Shown here: piece after piece, positions 4,530 through 10,580 of the stretch | How positions within the stretch are numbered: position 1 is the stretch's first letter | How the letters are laid out: every line of letters begins with the position of its first letter | Assembly: GCA_041595875.1 (NCBI GenBank) | Contig: JBFHJN010000070.1 | Span: forward strand, 1-10,580 | Source of the DNA: UBA2279 sp041595875 | GTDB taxonomy: Bacteria; Actinomycetota; Coriobacteriia; Anaerosomatales; Anaerosomataceae | DNA: 10,580 bases | Direction: 5' to 3' | Position numbers and translations under genes: made by a program | Notes under the pieces: generated by a model | What the model was told of the DNA's origin: nothing | What the model saw: the letters and a program-made list of their open reading frames with translations, nothing else | Database searches by the model: none

Positions 4530-7049
4530 ATGCGACTTATCGTCTCCGAGAAGAATATCGCCGCCCGCCGTATCGCTGAGATCCTCGCGGTTGGCAAGCC
4601 TAAGTCCGAGAAGGTCTACTCCACGCCTGTCTACACGTTCCGGCGTGATGGCGAGGACTGGGTGAGTATCGGCCTCAAGGGCCATATCATGGCGGTCGAC
4701 TTCCCCGAGACCTTCGACGACGTCGAGCTGAAGAAGTGGAATCTCGCCTCGTTGCCGTCTCTGGTGCGCGCCCCTGTGCTCAAGCTCCCCAAGGAGCGTG
4801 GCATCATCCAGTCGCTGAAGAACCTGGCGAAGAAGGCCGATGAGGTCATCATCGCGACCGACTTCGACCGCGAGGGCGAGCTTATCGGCTCGGATGCCCG
4901 TGACATCGTCGTCTCGGTGAACAAGTCCGTGCCGGTGCGTCGCGTGCGCTTCTCGGCGATCACCAAAGGTGAGATCGAGCGTGCGTTCGCCGAGCAAGAC
5001 GTGGTCTCCGAGGAACTCGCGCAGGCCGGCGAGACCCGCCAGGACATCGACCTCATCTGGGGTGCCGTCGTCACCCGCTATCTCACGCTCGCGCATCAGA
5101 CCAAGACCCGCCGCCCGTATGGCGATGTCCTTTCGGCCGGCCGGGTGCAAACGCCCACCCTCAAGCTGATCGTCGATCGAGAGAAGCTTCGTGAAGCGTT
5201 CGTCCCCGAGGACTATTGGGTCGTCAAAGGCGCTTTTGAGAAAGACGGTACGCGCGTGGCGGCCAACCATGCGACTGACCGCTTCACAAGCGAGGCCGCA
5301 GCAAAGGCGGTCATGGACGCGGTCGCCGGGGCGCAAGAAGGCGTCGTCACCGGGGTGAAGCGCACGAAGCGCACCGTCAAGCCGCCGGTGCCGTTCAACA
5401 CGACCAGCCTCATGGCAGCCGCCGCGGCAGAGGGCTTCTCGCCTGCCAAGACGATGCGCGTGGCTGAGTCGCTCTACATGAGCGGCTATGTCTCCTACCC
5501 GCGTGTGGACAACACGGTGTACCCGCCCAGTCTCGACCTGCACGCCATTCTCAAGACGCTCGATGCGGTTCCCGCGTATCACGAGCACGTGCAGGCGATC
5601 TTGCGCAAGGGCGCTCTCACACCGACGCGCGGCGCGAAAGAGACCACCGACCATCCGCCGATCCACCCCACAGGGGCGCTTGATCCGGAGTCGGTGGACC
5701 CGCAGGCATACAAGCTCTACAACCTGATCTCTCGCCGGTTCATGGCCACGCTCATGGATGCCGCGATCATCGAGGGAACCAGGGTGGACTTCGACGTTGC
5801 CAGCCAGCCCTTCTTCGCCCGCGGGGATGTGGTCGTCAAGGCCGGCTTCCGCGCCGTGTATCACTACGGCCTGAAGAAGGACGAAGTGCTTCCGGCGTTC
5901 ACGGAAGACGAGCGAGTGGCGTTTCTGGGCGCCGAGATGGAAGGCAAGCAAACGCAGCCGCCTGCGCGGTACTCGCAGGGCAAGCTGATCCAGGAGATGG
6001 AGAAGCTGGGCCTGGGCACCAAGGCGACGCGTCACGACATCATCCAGGGCCTGTACGACCGCAAGTACATCCGCGAGGATCCCACAGAGCCCACGTGCAA
6101 AGGCCGTACGGTCATCGAGGCGCTCACCACGTATGCGGATCGCATAACGTCACCTGACATGACAAGCGAGCTTGAGGCCGAGATGGATGCCATCGCCAAT
6201 GCCCGTGCATCCCGCGAGGTCGTCGTCGGCCATTCGCGAGAGGTGCTCGCCAGTGTGATGGAGAAGCTCGTTCCCATCGCCGAGGAGGTCGGTGAGCTCC
6301 TCAAGAACGCGACCGATGAGGATGCGAAGGTGGGCATCTGTCCCAAGTCCGGTCACGACCTGCTCATCAAGTTCTCCCCCAAGACACGCAGCTCGTTCGT
6401 TGGTTGTTCGGGCTATCCGGACTGCGACGTCACCTATCCTCTGCCGAAGAACGCCAAGTACGCAGCGGTGGAGGAGATGTGCGAGGTGTGCGGCTCTCCC
6501 CAGGTGAAGATCATCCAGTTCAAGAAGAAGCCACGTGTGATGTGCCTGAGCCCTGTCTGTCCCACGAAGAAGGGGCCGGAGATACTGATCCGCGCAGCAG
6601 GATGTCCCACCGGCGACGGCGGCGATCTTCGGGTCGCATATTCCGCAGTCGGCAACAGGTATGTCCGCTGCACCAATTACGAGAACTGCAAGACATCCTA
6701 TCCGCTGCCTCAGAGCGGCGAGATCGAGACCACGCAAGACACCTGCGAGTGTGGTGCGCCTATCGTCATCGTCCACACCAGGAAGGGTCCGTGGCGTATC
6801 TGCATAGACCCGGACTGCCCTCTAAAGCCGCCGTCGACCAGGGGTAAGGCCGGCGCCAAGAAGAAAGCGGCTCCTAAGAAGGCCGCTGCGAAGAAAGCTG
6901 CTCCCAAGAAGGCCGCTGCAAAGAAACCTGCCGCTGCAAAGAAACCGGCCGCTGCGAAGAAGCCTGCTGCCGCCAAGAAGGCCGCTCCCAAAAAGGCCGC
7001 TGCCAAGAAGAAGGCGAGCCCGGAGGCCACAGAGGGTAAGAACGCATAG
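4530..7049 (+). CDS. topA: Type IA DNA topoisomerase I with zinc ribbons and a lysine-rich tail
   Basis: This 839-residue enzyme relaxes negatively supercoiled DNA by cutting one strand. The TOPRIM domain starts at residue 1 (MRLIVSEK, Glu7) and has the metal triad Asp111-x-Asp113-x-Glu115 in TDFDREGE. SAGRVQTPTL follows, and the catalytic tyrosine is Tyr323 in GYVSYPRVDNTVYP, with Arg325. This active-site wording is closer to archaeal-type topoisomerase I than to E. coli TopA (YMRTDS). After about residue 600 come four cysteine modules: Cys604/626/632; Cys651/654/672/677; Cys692/714/720; Cys739/741/758/763. The last 67 residues hold about 24 Lys and 29 Ala, like the basic tails of actinobacterial TopA, which bind DNA and support processivity. 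The ATG at 4530 has AGGA 7 bases upstream. A short hairpin and a nitrilase-like gene follow. Confidence 0.95.
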   Translation: MRLIVSEKNIAARRIAEILAVGKPKSEKVYSTPVYTFRRDGEDWVSIGLKGHIMAVDFPETFDDVELKKWNLASLPSLVRAPVLKLPKERGIIQSLKNLAKKADEVIIATDFDREGELIGSDARDIVVSVNKSVPVRRVRFSAITKGEIERAFAEQDVVSEELAQAGETRQDIDLIWGAVVTRYLTLAHQTKTRRPYGDVLSAGRVQTPTLKLIVDREKLREAFVPEDYWVVKGAFEKDGTRVAANHATDRFTSEAAAKAVMDAVAGAQEGVVTGVKRTKRTVKPPVPFNTTSLMAAAAAEGFSPAKTMRVAESLYMSGYVSYPRVDNTVYPPSLDLHAILKTLDAVPAYHEHVQAILRKGALTPTRGAKETTDHPPIHPTGALDPESVDPQAYKLYNLISRRFMATLMDAAIIEGTRVDFDVASQPFFARGDVVVKAGFRAVYHYGLKKDEVLPAFTEDERVAFLGAEMEGKQTQPPARYSQGKLIQEMEKLGLGTKATRHDIIQGLYDRKYIREDPTEPTCKGRTVIEALTTYADRITSPDMTSELEAEMDAIANARASREVVVGHSREVLASVMEKLVPIAEEVGELLKNATDEDAKVGICPKSGHDLLIKFSPKTRSSFVGCSGYPDCDVTYPLPKNAKYAAVEEMCEVCGSPQVKIIQFKKKPRVMCLSPVCPTKKGPEILIRAAGCPTGDGGDLRVAYSAVGNRYVRCTNYENCKTSYPLPQSGEIETTQDTCECGAPIVIVHTRKGPWRICIDPDCPLKPPSTRGKAGAKKKAAPKKAAAKKAAPKKAAAKKPAAAKKPAAAKKPAAAKKAAPKKAAAKKKASPEATEGKNA
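6846..7046 (+). repeat. Lys/Ala/Pro codon repeat encoding the TopA tail
   Basis: Imperfect 12- to 15-base units built on GCTGCxAAGAAG and CCxAAGAAG recur through the 3' end of topA and encode AAAKK/APKK/PAAAKK patterns like histone H1 tails. The repeats are in frame, so copy-number change would alter tail length without frameshift. The final residues (SPEATEGKNA) are outside the pattern. Confidence 0.8.
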
Positions 7050-7051
7050 GA

Positions 7052-7068
7052 GACCGGCATCGCCGGTC
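7052..7068 (+). terminator. Short hairpin after topA, possible weak terminator or processing site
   Basis: GACCGGC (7052-7058) and GCCGGTC (7062-7068) form a perfect 7-pair stem with a 3-base loop, two bases after the topA stop. No T-run follows, and the next gene's ribosome site begins 7 bases later. It may be an attenuator or RNA-stability element inside a topA-nitrilase transcript rather than a full terminator. Confidence 0.45.
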
Positions 7069-7086
7069 ACGACCAGGGAGGTCGCC

Positions 7087-7770
7087 GTGCGCATTGCCGT
7101 CTTACAGCACCTGCTTCGCGCGGACGCTGACGCTGATGCTGACGCCCTGATCGTCTCGGCGACCAGGGCCGCTGAGGCGGGGGCGGATATCGTGATCGTC
7201 CCGGAGGTCCCCTCGGTCCACGCCGGCCCGCTGCTGGACGAATGGTGGCAGCGAGTGGCCGTTGCTCTGCCGCATGCAAACGTGCTCGTCCCGCACGTCG
7301 GCCCCGACACGGGGTCGGTGGCGTTCGCCGCTGACTTCGAGCGGTTCGGACACGTCGCCATGCTTGCGGGTGACGCGGCGATTGATCCCCGGGTGCTTGA
7401 GATGACGGCCGAGCGAGACACTGATGTCGTGGTGCTTGCGCCACGGAGCGAGTCCGACCTTCAGGCGGAGGCCCTTCTTGAGCTGGCCATAGCTCTGAGT
7501 CTCTCGGTCGCGCCGCTCGTGATAGTCGTCGAGACCGACGGCGCCGAACCAGGCTCTCCCGGACACGGTGGCAGCGCCATCGTCTATCTCGGACAGGTGA
7601 TGGCCGAGGCGGGATCAGGCGACGACATCTTGCTGCACGATGTGGACATGCCGCTCGTAGGACCTGAGCCGCCCCAGTCTCTTCCCGAGCCGGCCCCCAT
7701 CCTTGCGCAACGTCTGGCCACCCACGGCGGGCGAAAGCTGGATGTCTCCTACTTCGCAGACCTCACATAG
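7087..7770 (+). CDS. Nitrilase-fold (carbon-nitrogen hydrolase-like) protein, probably inactive
   Basis: The 227-residue protein resembles the nitrilase superfamily at both ends. MRIAVLQ plus GADIVIVPE at 32-40 gives the first strand and the triad glutamate (Glu40). APLVIVVETDG followed by GHGGSAIVYLGQVMAEAG at about 142-176 matches the C-terminal strands. Active members use Glu-Lys-Cys. Here the usual lysine segment is not recognisable. At the nucleophile, VAMLAGDAAIDP lines up with the family pattern V-x-x-x-I-C-Y-D, leaving Gly95 where Cys should be; there is no cysteine in the protein. It is shorter than typical members (about 260-280). A regulatory or binding role is possible but not shown. 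The GTG at 7087 has a strong AGGGAGG 5 bases upstream. It follows topA by 37 bases. The fold call is moderate; loss of activity is inferred from missing residues. Confidence 0.65.
   Translation: MRIAVLQHLLRADADADADALIVSATRAAEAGADIVIVPEVPSVHAGPLLDEWWQRVAVALPHANVLVPHVGPDTGSVAFAADFERFGHVAMLAGDAAIDPRVLEMTAERDTDVVVLAPRSESDLQAEALLELAIALSLSVAPLVIVVETDGAEPGSPGHGGSAIVYLGQVMAEAGSGDDILLHDVDMPLVGPEPPQSLPEPAPILAQRLATHGGRKLDVSYFADLT
7123..7146 (+). repeat. Four tandem copies of a GACGCT hexamer
   Basis: GACGCT, GACGCT, GATGCT and GACGCC run in frame and encode Asp-Ala four times (residues 13-20). This stretches the first loop of the nitrilase-like protein, where homologues carry a ligand-facing turn. Confidence 0.8.
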
Positions 7771-7777
7771 GAGGGCG

Positions 7778-7809
7778 GACAGCCGCGCTCGTGGTAGAAT
7801 CCGGCTGTC
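7778..7809. promoter_or_regulatory. Inverted repeat enclosing the mdh -10 element
   Basis: GACAGCCG (7778-7785) and CGGCTGTC (7802-7809) are perfect inverted copies separated by 16 bases that contain TGGTAGAAT. The placement suits a repressor operator. As RNA read from upstream it could also form an 8-pair hairpin ending the previous transcript, but no T-run follows. Confidence 0.4.
7792..7800 (+). promoter_or_regulatory. Extended -10 promoter of the mdh-fumarase unit
   Basis: TGGTAGAAT holds a TGn extension and TAGAAT (7795-7800), which matches five of six consensus bases. The -35 position (about 7772-7777) has no good match, as is common for extended -10 promoters. Transcription would begin near 7807, leaving a leader of about 78 bases before the mdh ATG. 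Confidence 0.5.
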
Positions 7810-7884
7810 AGTCTGTAGATACTCGCCGTGTCGCGGCAGGGCGCTCAGCCCCTCGGGACGCGGCGTTGTGTGAGAGGGGATATC

Positions 7885-8820
7885 ATGGCACTTCCGAAGG
7901 TGACCGTGGTCGGCGCCGGACAGGTAGGAGCGACCGCTGCGTTTTTGATGGCTACCAAGGGGCTTGCGGACATCGTGCTCATCGATGTGGCCGACGGTAT
8001 ACCGCAGGGCAAGGCTCTCGATATGATGCATTCGCGCTCGGTGGAGAAGTTCGCCTCCACTGTCACCGGGAGCAACGACTACGCGGCCACTGCGGGTTCG
8101 GACGTCGTCGTCGTGACCGCGGGTCTGCCTCGCAAGCCCGGGATGACTCGAGATGATCTGCTCGCCGCTAACGGCACCATCGTGCGCTCCGTCATCTCGC
8201 AGGCCGCGGAGGCTTCACCCGATGCGGTGTTCGTGTGCGTGACCAACCCCCTCGACGTGATGACCTATCTCGCATGGAAGGTCTCCGGTCTGCCCTCCGA
8301 TCGTGTCCTTGGCATGGGTGGCGTGCTTGACTCGGCACGTTTTGCGTACTTCATCGCGCAGGCCACCGGTGCGCCGATATCGCAGATCGACGCACTCGTG
8401 ATGGGTGCTCACGGTGACGCCATGGTGCCCGTGCCCCGTCTGTCCACCGTCGGCGGCAAGCCGCTCACAGACATCCTGCCCGCCGACGAGGTGGCCGAGG
8501 TGGTGCGCCGCACCGTGTTCGGCGGTGCCGAGGTCGTCTCGTTCCTCAAGACGGGTAGCGCGTTCTACGCCCCGGCGGCTTCGGTCACTTCGATGGTCTC
8601 GGCCATCTTGAACGACACAGGCGCGGTCATGCCATCGTGCGTGCTGCTCGACGGGCAGTACGGCATCTCTGATGTGTATCTTTCTGTGCCCGCAGCGCTT
8701 GGTCGTCAGGGCGTCGTGAGCATTCCCGAGGCGCCCCTTGACGCTGCTGAGCTCGAGACCCTGCGTGAATCCGCGGCCGGCGTCGCCGACGCCGTCACCG
8801 CCATAGGCATCGAGGGCTAG
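7885..8820 (+). CDS. mdh: NAD-dependent malate dehydrogenase (lactate-dehydrogenase-like type)
   Basis: The enzyme interconverts malate and oxaloacetate with NAD(H) in the cytoplasm. The 311-residue length fits the LDH-like malate dehydrogenase group. Visible residues are the Rossmann motif GAGQVG (10-15), Asp34 after strand 2 (NAD rather than NADP), and the mobile loop PRKPGMTRDD with Arg83 and Arg89. Arg83 marks malate rather than lactate specificity. Asn121 is in VTNPLD, Asp149 and Arg152 in GVLDSARF, and the catalytic His176 in MGAHGD. The ATG at 7885 has GAGGGG 5 bases upstream; a longer open frame to 7828 lacks a ribosome site and would extend past the normal N-terminus. The fumarase gene begins 4 bases after the stop, so the two are co-transcribed and act in consecutive steps. 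Confidence 0.97.
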   Translation: MALPKVTVVGAGQVGATAAFLMATKGLADIVLIDVADGIPQGKALDMMHSRSVEKFASTVTGSNDYAATAGSDVVVVTAGLPRKPGMTRDDLLAANGTIVRSVISQAAEASPDAVFVCVTNPLDVMTYLAWKVSGLPSDRVLGMGGVLDSARFAYFIAQATGAPISQIDALVMGAHGDAMVPVPRLSTVGGKPLTDILPADEVAEVVRRTVFGGAEVVSFLKTGSAFYAPAASVTSMVSAILNDTGAVMPSCVLLDGQYGISDVYLSVPAALGRQGVVSIPEAPLDAAELETLRESAAGVADAVTAIGIEG

Positions 8821-8824
8821 AGCG

Positions 8825-9661
8825 ATGGTCGACGCTCACACGGTCGCGGCTGCGGTCCGTGAAGCGATCGGCGTAGCGGCCACGTCGCTGCGCCCGGACG
8901 TGCTTGCAGCGATGCGCGCGGCGTCTGAGACAGAAGCGTCCCCGCGTGGTCGACGGGTCCTGCACCAGTTGATCGAGAACGCCCGGATCGCCGAGACGGA
9001 CGGAGTCCCGCTTTGCCAGGATACCGGCACCGTTTGGGTCAGGGTGGAGCTCGGCGTGGAAGAGCGACTGGGGGAGCCGCTGCAGCCGGTCATCGACCAG
9101 GCGGTGCGTGATGCGTATCGGAAGCATGCGTTGCGCATGAGCGTTGTGACCGACGCCCTCTTCGACAGGTCGAACACGGGCGACAACACGCCTGCGTTCG
9201 TAGAGCTTGTGACCCGACCCGGCCACGGAGCGACCGTACAGGTGATGCTCAAAGGCGGCGGCTCAGACAACAGCTCGGCACTTGCGATGCTCGACCCATC
9301 GGCCGGTATCGAAGGCGTGAAGGAGTTCGTTGTCAGGACCGTTGAGGCCAACGCGACGGGTGCCTGCCCGCCACTTGTGGTGGGCGTTGGGATCGGATCC
9401 ACTTTCGACAAGGTGGCGGGGCTCGCCAAACGAGCGCTCCTGGTCCCGCTTGACGCTGACAGCCCCGGCAAGGCAGGGGTCCTGGAGCGAGAGCTCCTCG
9501 GCATGGTGAACGCCACCGGTATCGGTCCGGCAGGGCTTGGTGGCACCACCACGGCGCTTGGAGTGAAAGTGCTGACCGCGCCGTGCCATATCGCAGCGCT
9601 GCCAGTGGCCGTGAACATGGGTTGCTCGGCGATGCGCACTGCCACCGTGGAGGTGGTGTGA
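8825..9661 (+). CDS. fumA: Class I fumarate hydratase, alpha subunit (Fe-S hydro-lyase)
   Basis: Class I fumarases hydrate fumarate to malate with an oxygen-sensitive [4Fe-4S] cluster. The two-subunit form splits them into alpha (N-terminal) and beta chains; related pairs act on tartrate. This 278-residue protein corresponds to a complete alpha chain. Likely cluster ligands are Cys64 (PLCQDTGT), Cys181 (ATGACPP) and Cys267 (NMGCSAMR). The MLKGGGSDNSSAL segment at 141-153 matches the family's KGGGSEN loop. The ATG at 8825 has GAGGG 8 bases upstream, inside the mdh end. The neighbour mdh favours fumarate over tartrate as substrate. The beta subunit usually follows directly, but here an MFS gene overlaps the stop, so beta must lie elsewhere. 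The symbol fumA is used loosely for the alpha subunit. Confidence 0.93.
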   Translation: MVDAHTVAAAVREAIGVAATSLRPDVLAAMRAASETEASPRGRRVLHQLIENARIAETDGVPLCQDTGTVWVRVELGVEERLGEPLQPVIDQAVRDAYRKHALRMSVVTDALFDRSNTGDNTPAFVELVTRPGHGATVQVMLKGGGSDNSSALAMLDPSAGIEGVKEFVVRTVEANATGACPPLVVGVGIGSTFDKVAGLAKRALLVPLDADSPGKAGVLERELLGMVNATGIGPAGLGGTTTALGVKVLTAPCHIAALPVAVNMGCSAMRTATVEVV

Positions 9662-10580
9662 TGGCAGACGAGAGCGTCATCAGCCAGCCGGCGGAGGGCA
9701 ACGTCCCGTATTCGGCCGTTCTTTCCAACAAGCGCTTCCGCAGGCTCTGGTTCAGCCAGTTCATCAGCGGTACCGGCGACTGGCTTGTCATCGGTCTGCT
9801 CATCCCGCTTGTCACCACTCTGTCCGGGGGCTCCTCGTTCGCCGTGGCCGGCATCATGATCGCCAAGATCGTGCCGTCGCTGTTCCTCAGCTCGTTTGTG
9901 GGCGTGTTCGTCGACCACTTCGATCGCCGCAAGCTGATGATCGCGTGCGATGTCTCGCGCGCGGTGCTTGCGTTGGGGCTGCTCTTCACCAACAGCCTGG
10001 CTGTCATCTACATGATCGTGTTGCTCATGGAGGTCGCATCGCTGTTCTTCACCCCGGCCAAAAACGCCCTCATACCGGCGCTCGTCAGTGATGATGAGAT
10101 CACGGTTGCAAACGGCCTCAGCTATACGACCCAGCAAGCGAGCATGCTCATAGGACTCACGATGTCCGGTGCCATACTTGCCGGCTTCGAGGCCATCGTG
10201 CGATGGGTGCTCACCAGCGGGTTCCCGCTGGTCGACCAGTTCGTCGGCCCGCTCGCTCCGGCTCTTCTTGGCCCGCGTGCAGGCGTGTCGCTGGACACGC
10301 TGACGTTTCTGGTCTCGGCGGCGTTCATCCTCTCGATCAAGGTCAGTGCCCGCCCCTCAAGCAGGGGCAAGCTTGGGTTGTCCCTTATCGGCAGGGACGC
10401 GATCGAGTCCTTCCGCTTCCTGGGAGCGCACAGGGAGCTCAGGGGACTGCTTGTGACTATCGGTACGGCGATCCTGGGCGGCGGCGCCATCATCACCGTC
10501 GGGCTGGTGTACGTGCAGCAGAATCTCTCCGGTGGCGTGCCGTTCCTCGACAAGGTCAAGGTGCTTGAGAAGCTGATCGC
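9661..10580 (+). CDS. MFS transporter, drug/siderophore-exporter-like (3' end outside window)
   Basis: The frame stays open from the ATG at 9661 to the window edge, giving 306 residues of an incomplete protein. After a 25-residue cytoplasmic start, NKRFRRLWFSQFISGTGDWL (23-42) leads into the first membrane helix, a pattern typical of the MFS_3 group that includes EntS-like exporters. The loop between helices 2 and 3 has the MFS motif-A variant GVFVDHFDRRKL (81-92). At least six hydrophobic segments are visible before the central basic loop at about 229-262. A longer than usual stretch (about 176-210) separates two helices. The start codon shares one base with the fumarase TGA (9659-9661), and GGAGG (9649-9653) is 7 bases upstream, so translation is coupled. 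The substrate is unknown; dicarboxylate transport is tempting from context but the family resemblance favours export of small molecules. Confidence 0.88.
   Translation, partial: MADESVISQPAEGNVPYSAVLSNKRFRRLWFSQFISGTGDWLVIGLLIPLVTTLSGGSSFAVAGIMIAKIVPSLFLSSFVGVFVDHFDRRKLMIACDVSRAVLALGLLFTNSLAVIYMIVLLMEVASLFFTPAKNALIPALVSDDEITVANGLSYTTQQASMLIGLTMSGAILAGFEAIVRWVLTSGFPLVDQFVGPLAPALLGPRAGVSLDTLTFLVSAAFILSIKVSARPSSRGKLGLSLIGRDAIESFRFLGAHRELRGLLVTIGTAILGGGAIITVGLVYVQQNLSGGVPFLDKVKVLEKLI

Noticed and set aside
4494..6035. 513-codon open frame on the minus strand opposite topA
   Set aside because: It is a shadow of the topA codon pattern: Arg/His/Leu/Asp-rich translation with no family signature, while the plus strand encodes a complete topoisomerase.
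6846..7046. Possible CRISPR-like or mobile repeat array
   Set aside because: The repeats are in-frame Lys/Ala/Pro codons within topA, with no spacers and no terminal inverted repeats.
8836..10137. 433-codon open frame on the minus strand across the fumarase and MFS genes
   Set aside because: Its translation is low in recognisable motifs and spans two well-supported plus-strand genes; long antisense frames are expected in GC-rich DNA.

Overview
The window looks like chromosomal DNA of a high-GC, probably anaerobic actinobacterium. The class Coriobacteriia or its OPB41/Anaerosomatales relatives is my best guess. This is inferred from strong GC bias at third codon positions, frequent GTG starts with good Shine-Dalgarno sites, an oxygen-sensitive two-subunit (class I) fumarase subunit, the nickel-insertion genes hypA and hypB, and a topoisomerase I with archaeal-like signatures and a lysine/alanine tail. 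I see no rRNA, tRNA, CRISPR array, insertion sequence or phage gene. Codon use looks even throughout, so this reads as core genome rather than an island.

Layout, left to right. (1) Bases 22-579 (+) encode a membrane-anchored TPR protein. A strong hairpin at 601-629 separates it from a convergent STAS-domain gene at 657-1010 (-). (2) A divergent intergenic region (1011-1177) leads to a second STAS gene at 1178-1513 (+). Both keep the Asp-Ser-Ser-Gly site of anti-anti-sigma factors, and no partner kinase is visible. (3) A candidate promoter at 1528-1556 precedes a tight run of five genes, 1618-4411: tatA/B-like, tatC, hypA, hypB and an HD-domain hydrolase. The gaps are only 12-21 bases. The set couples the twin-arginine export channel with nickel delivery for [NiFe] enzymes. 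(4) A candidate promoter near 4486 precedes a large topA (4530-7049). A short hairpin and a nitrilase-fold gene that lacks two of the three catalytic residues follow (7087-7770). (5) A third transcription unit starts near 7795 with an extended -10 inside an inverted repeat. It carries NAD-dependent malate dehydrogenase (7885-8820), the fumarase alpha subunit (8825-9661) and, overlapping by one base, an MFS transporter that runs off the right edge.

How they fit together: mdh and the fumarase subunit catalyse adjacent steps between oxaloacetate, malate and fumarate. The tat-hyp cluster would serve maturation and export of metalloenzymes such as hydrogenases. The STAS pair suggests a partner-switching stress or regulatory circuit whose kinase lies elsewhere. 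All genes belong to recognisable families, and I did not find a clearly new system. The points most worth a second look are the tat-hyp-HD operon, the degenerate nitrilase beside topA, the separated fumarase alpha subunit, and the architecture of the topoisomerase.
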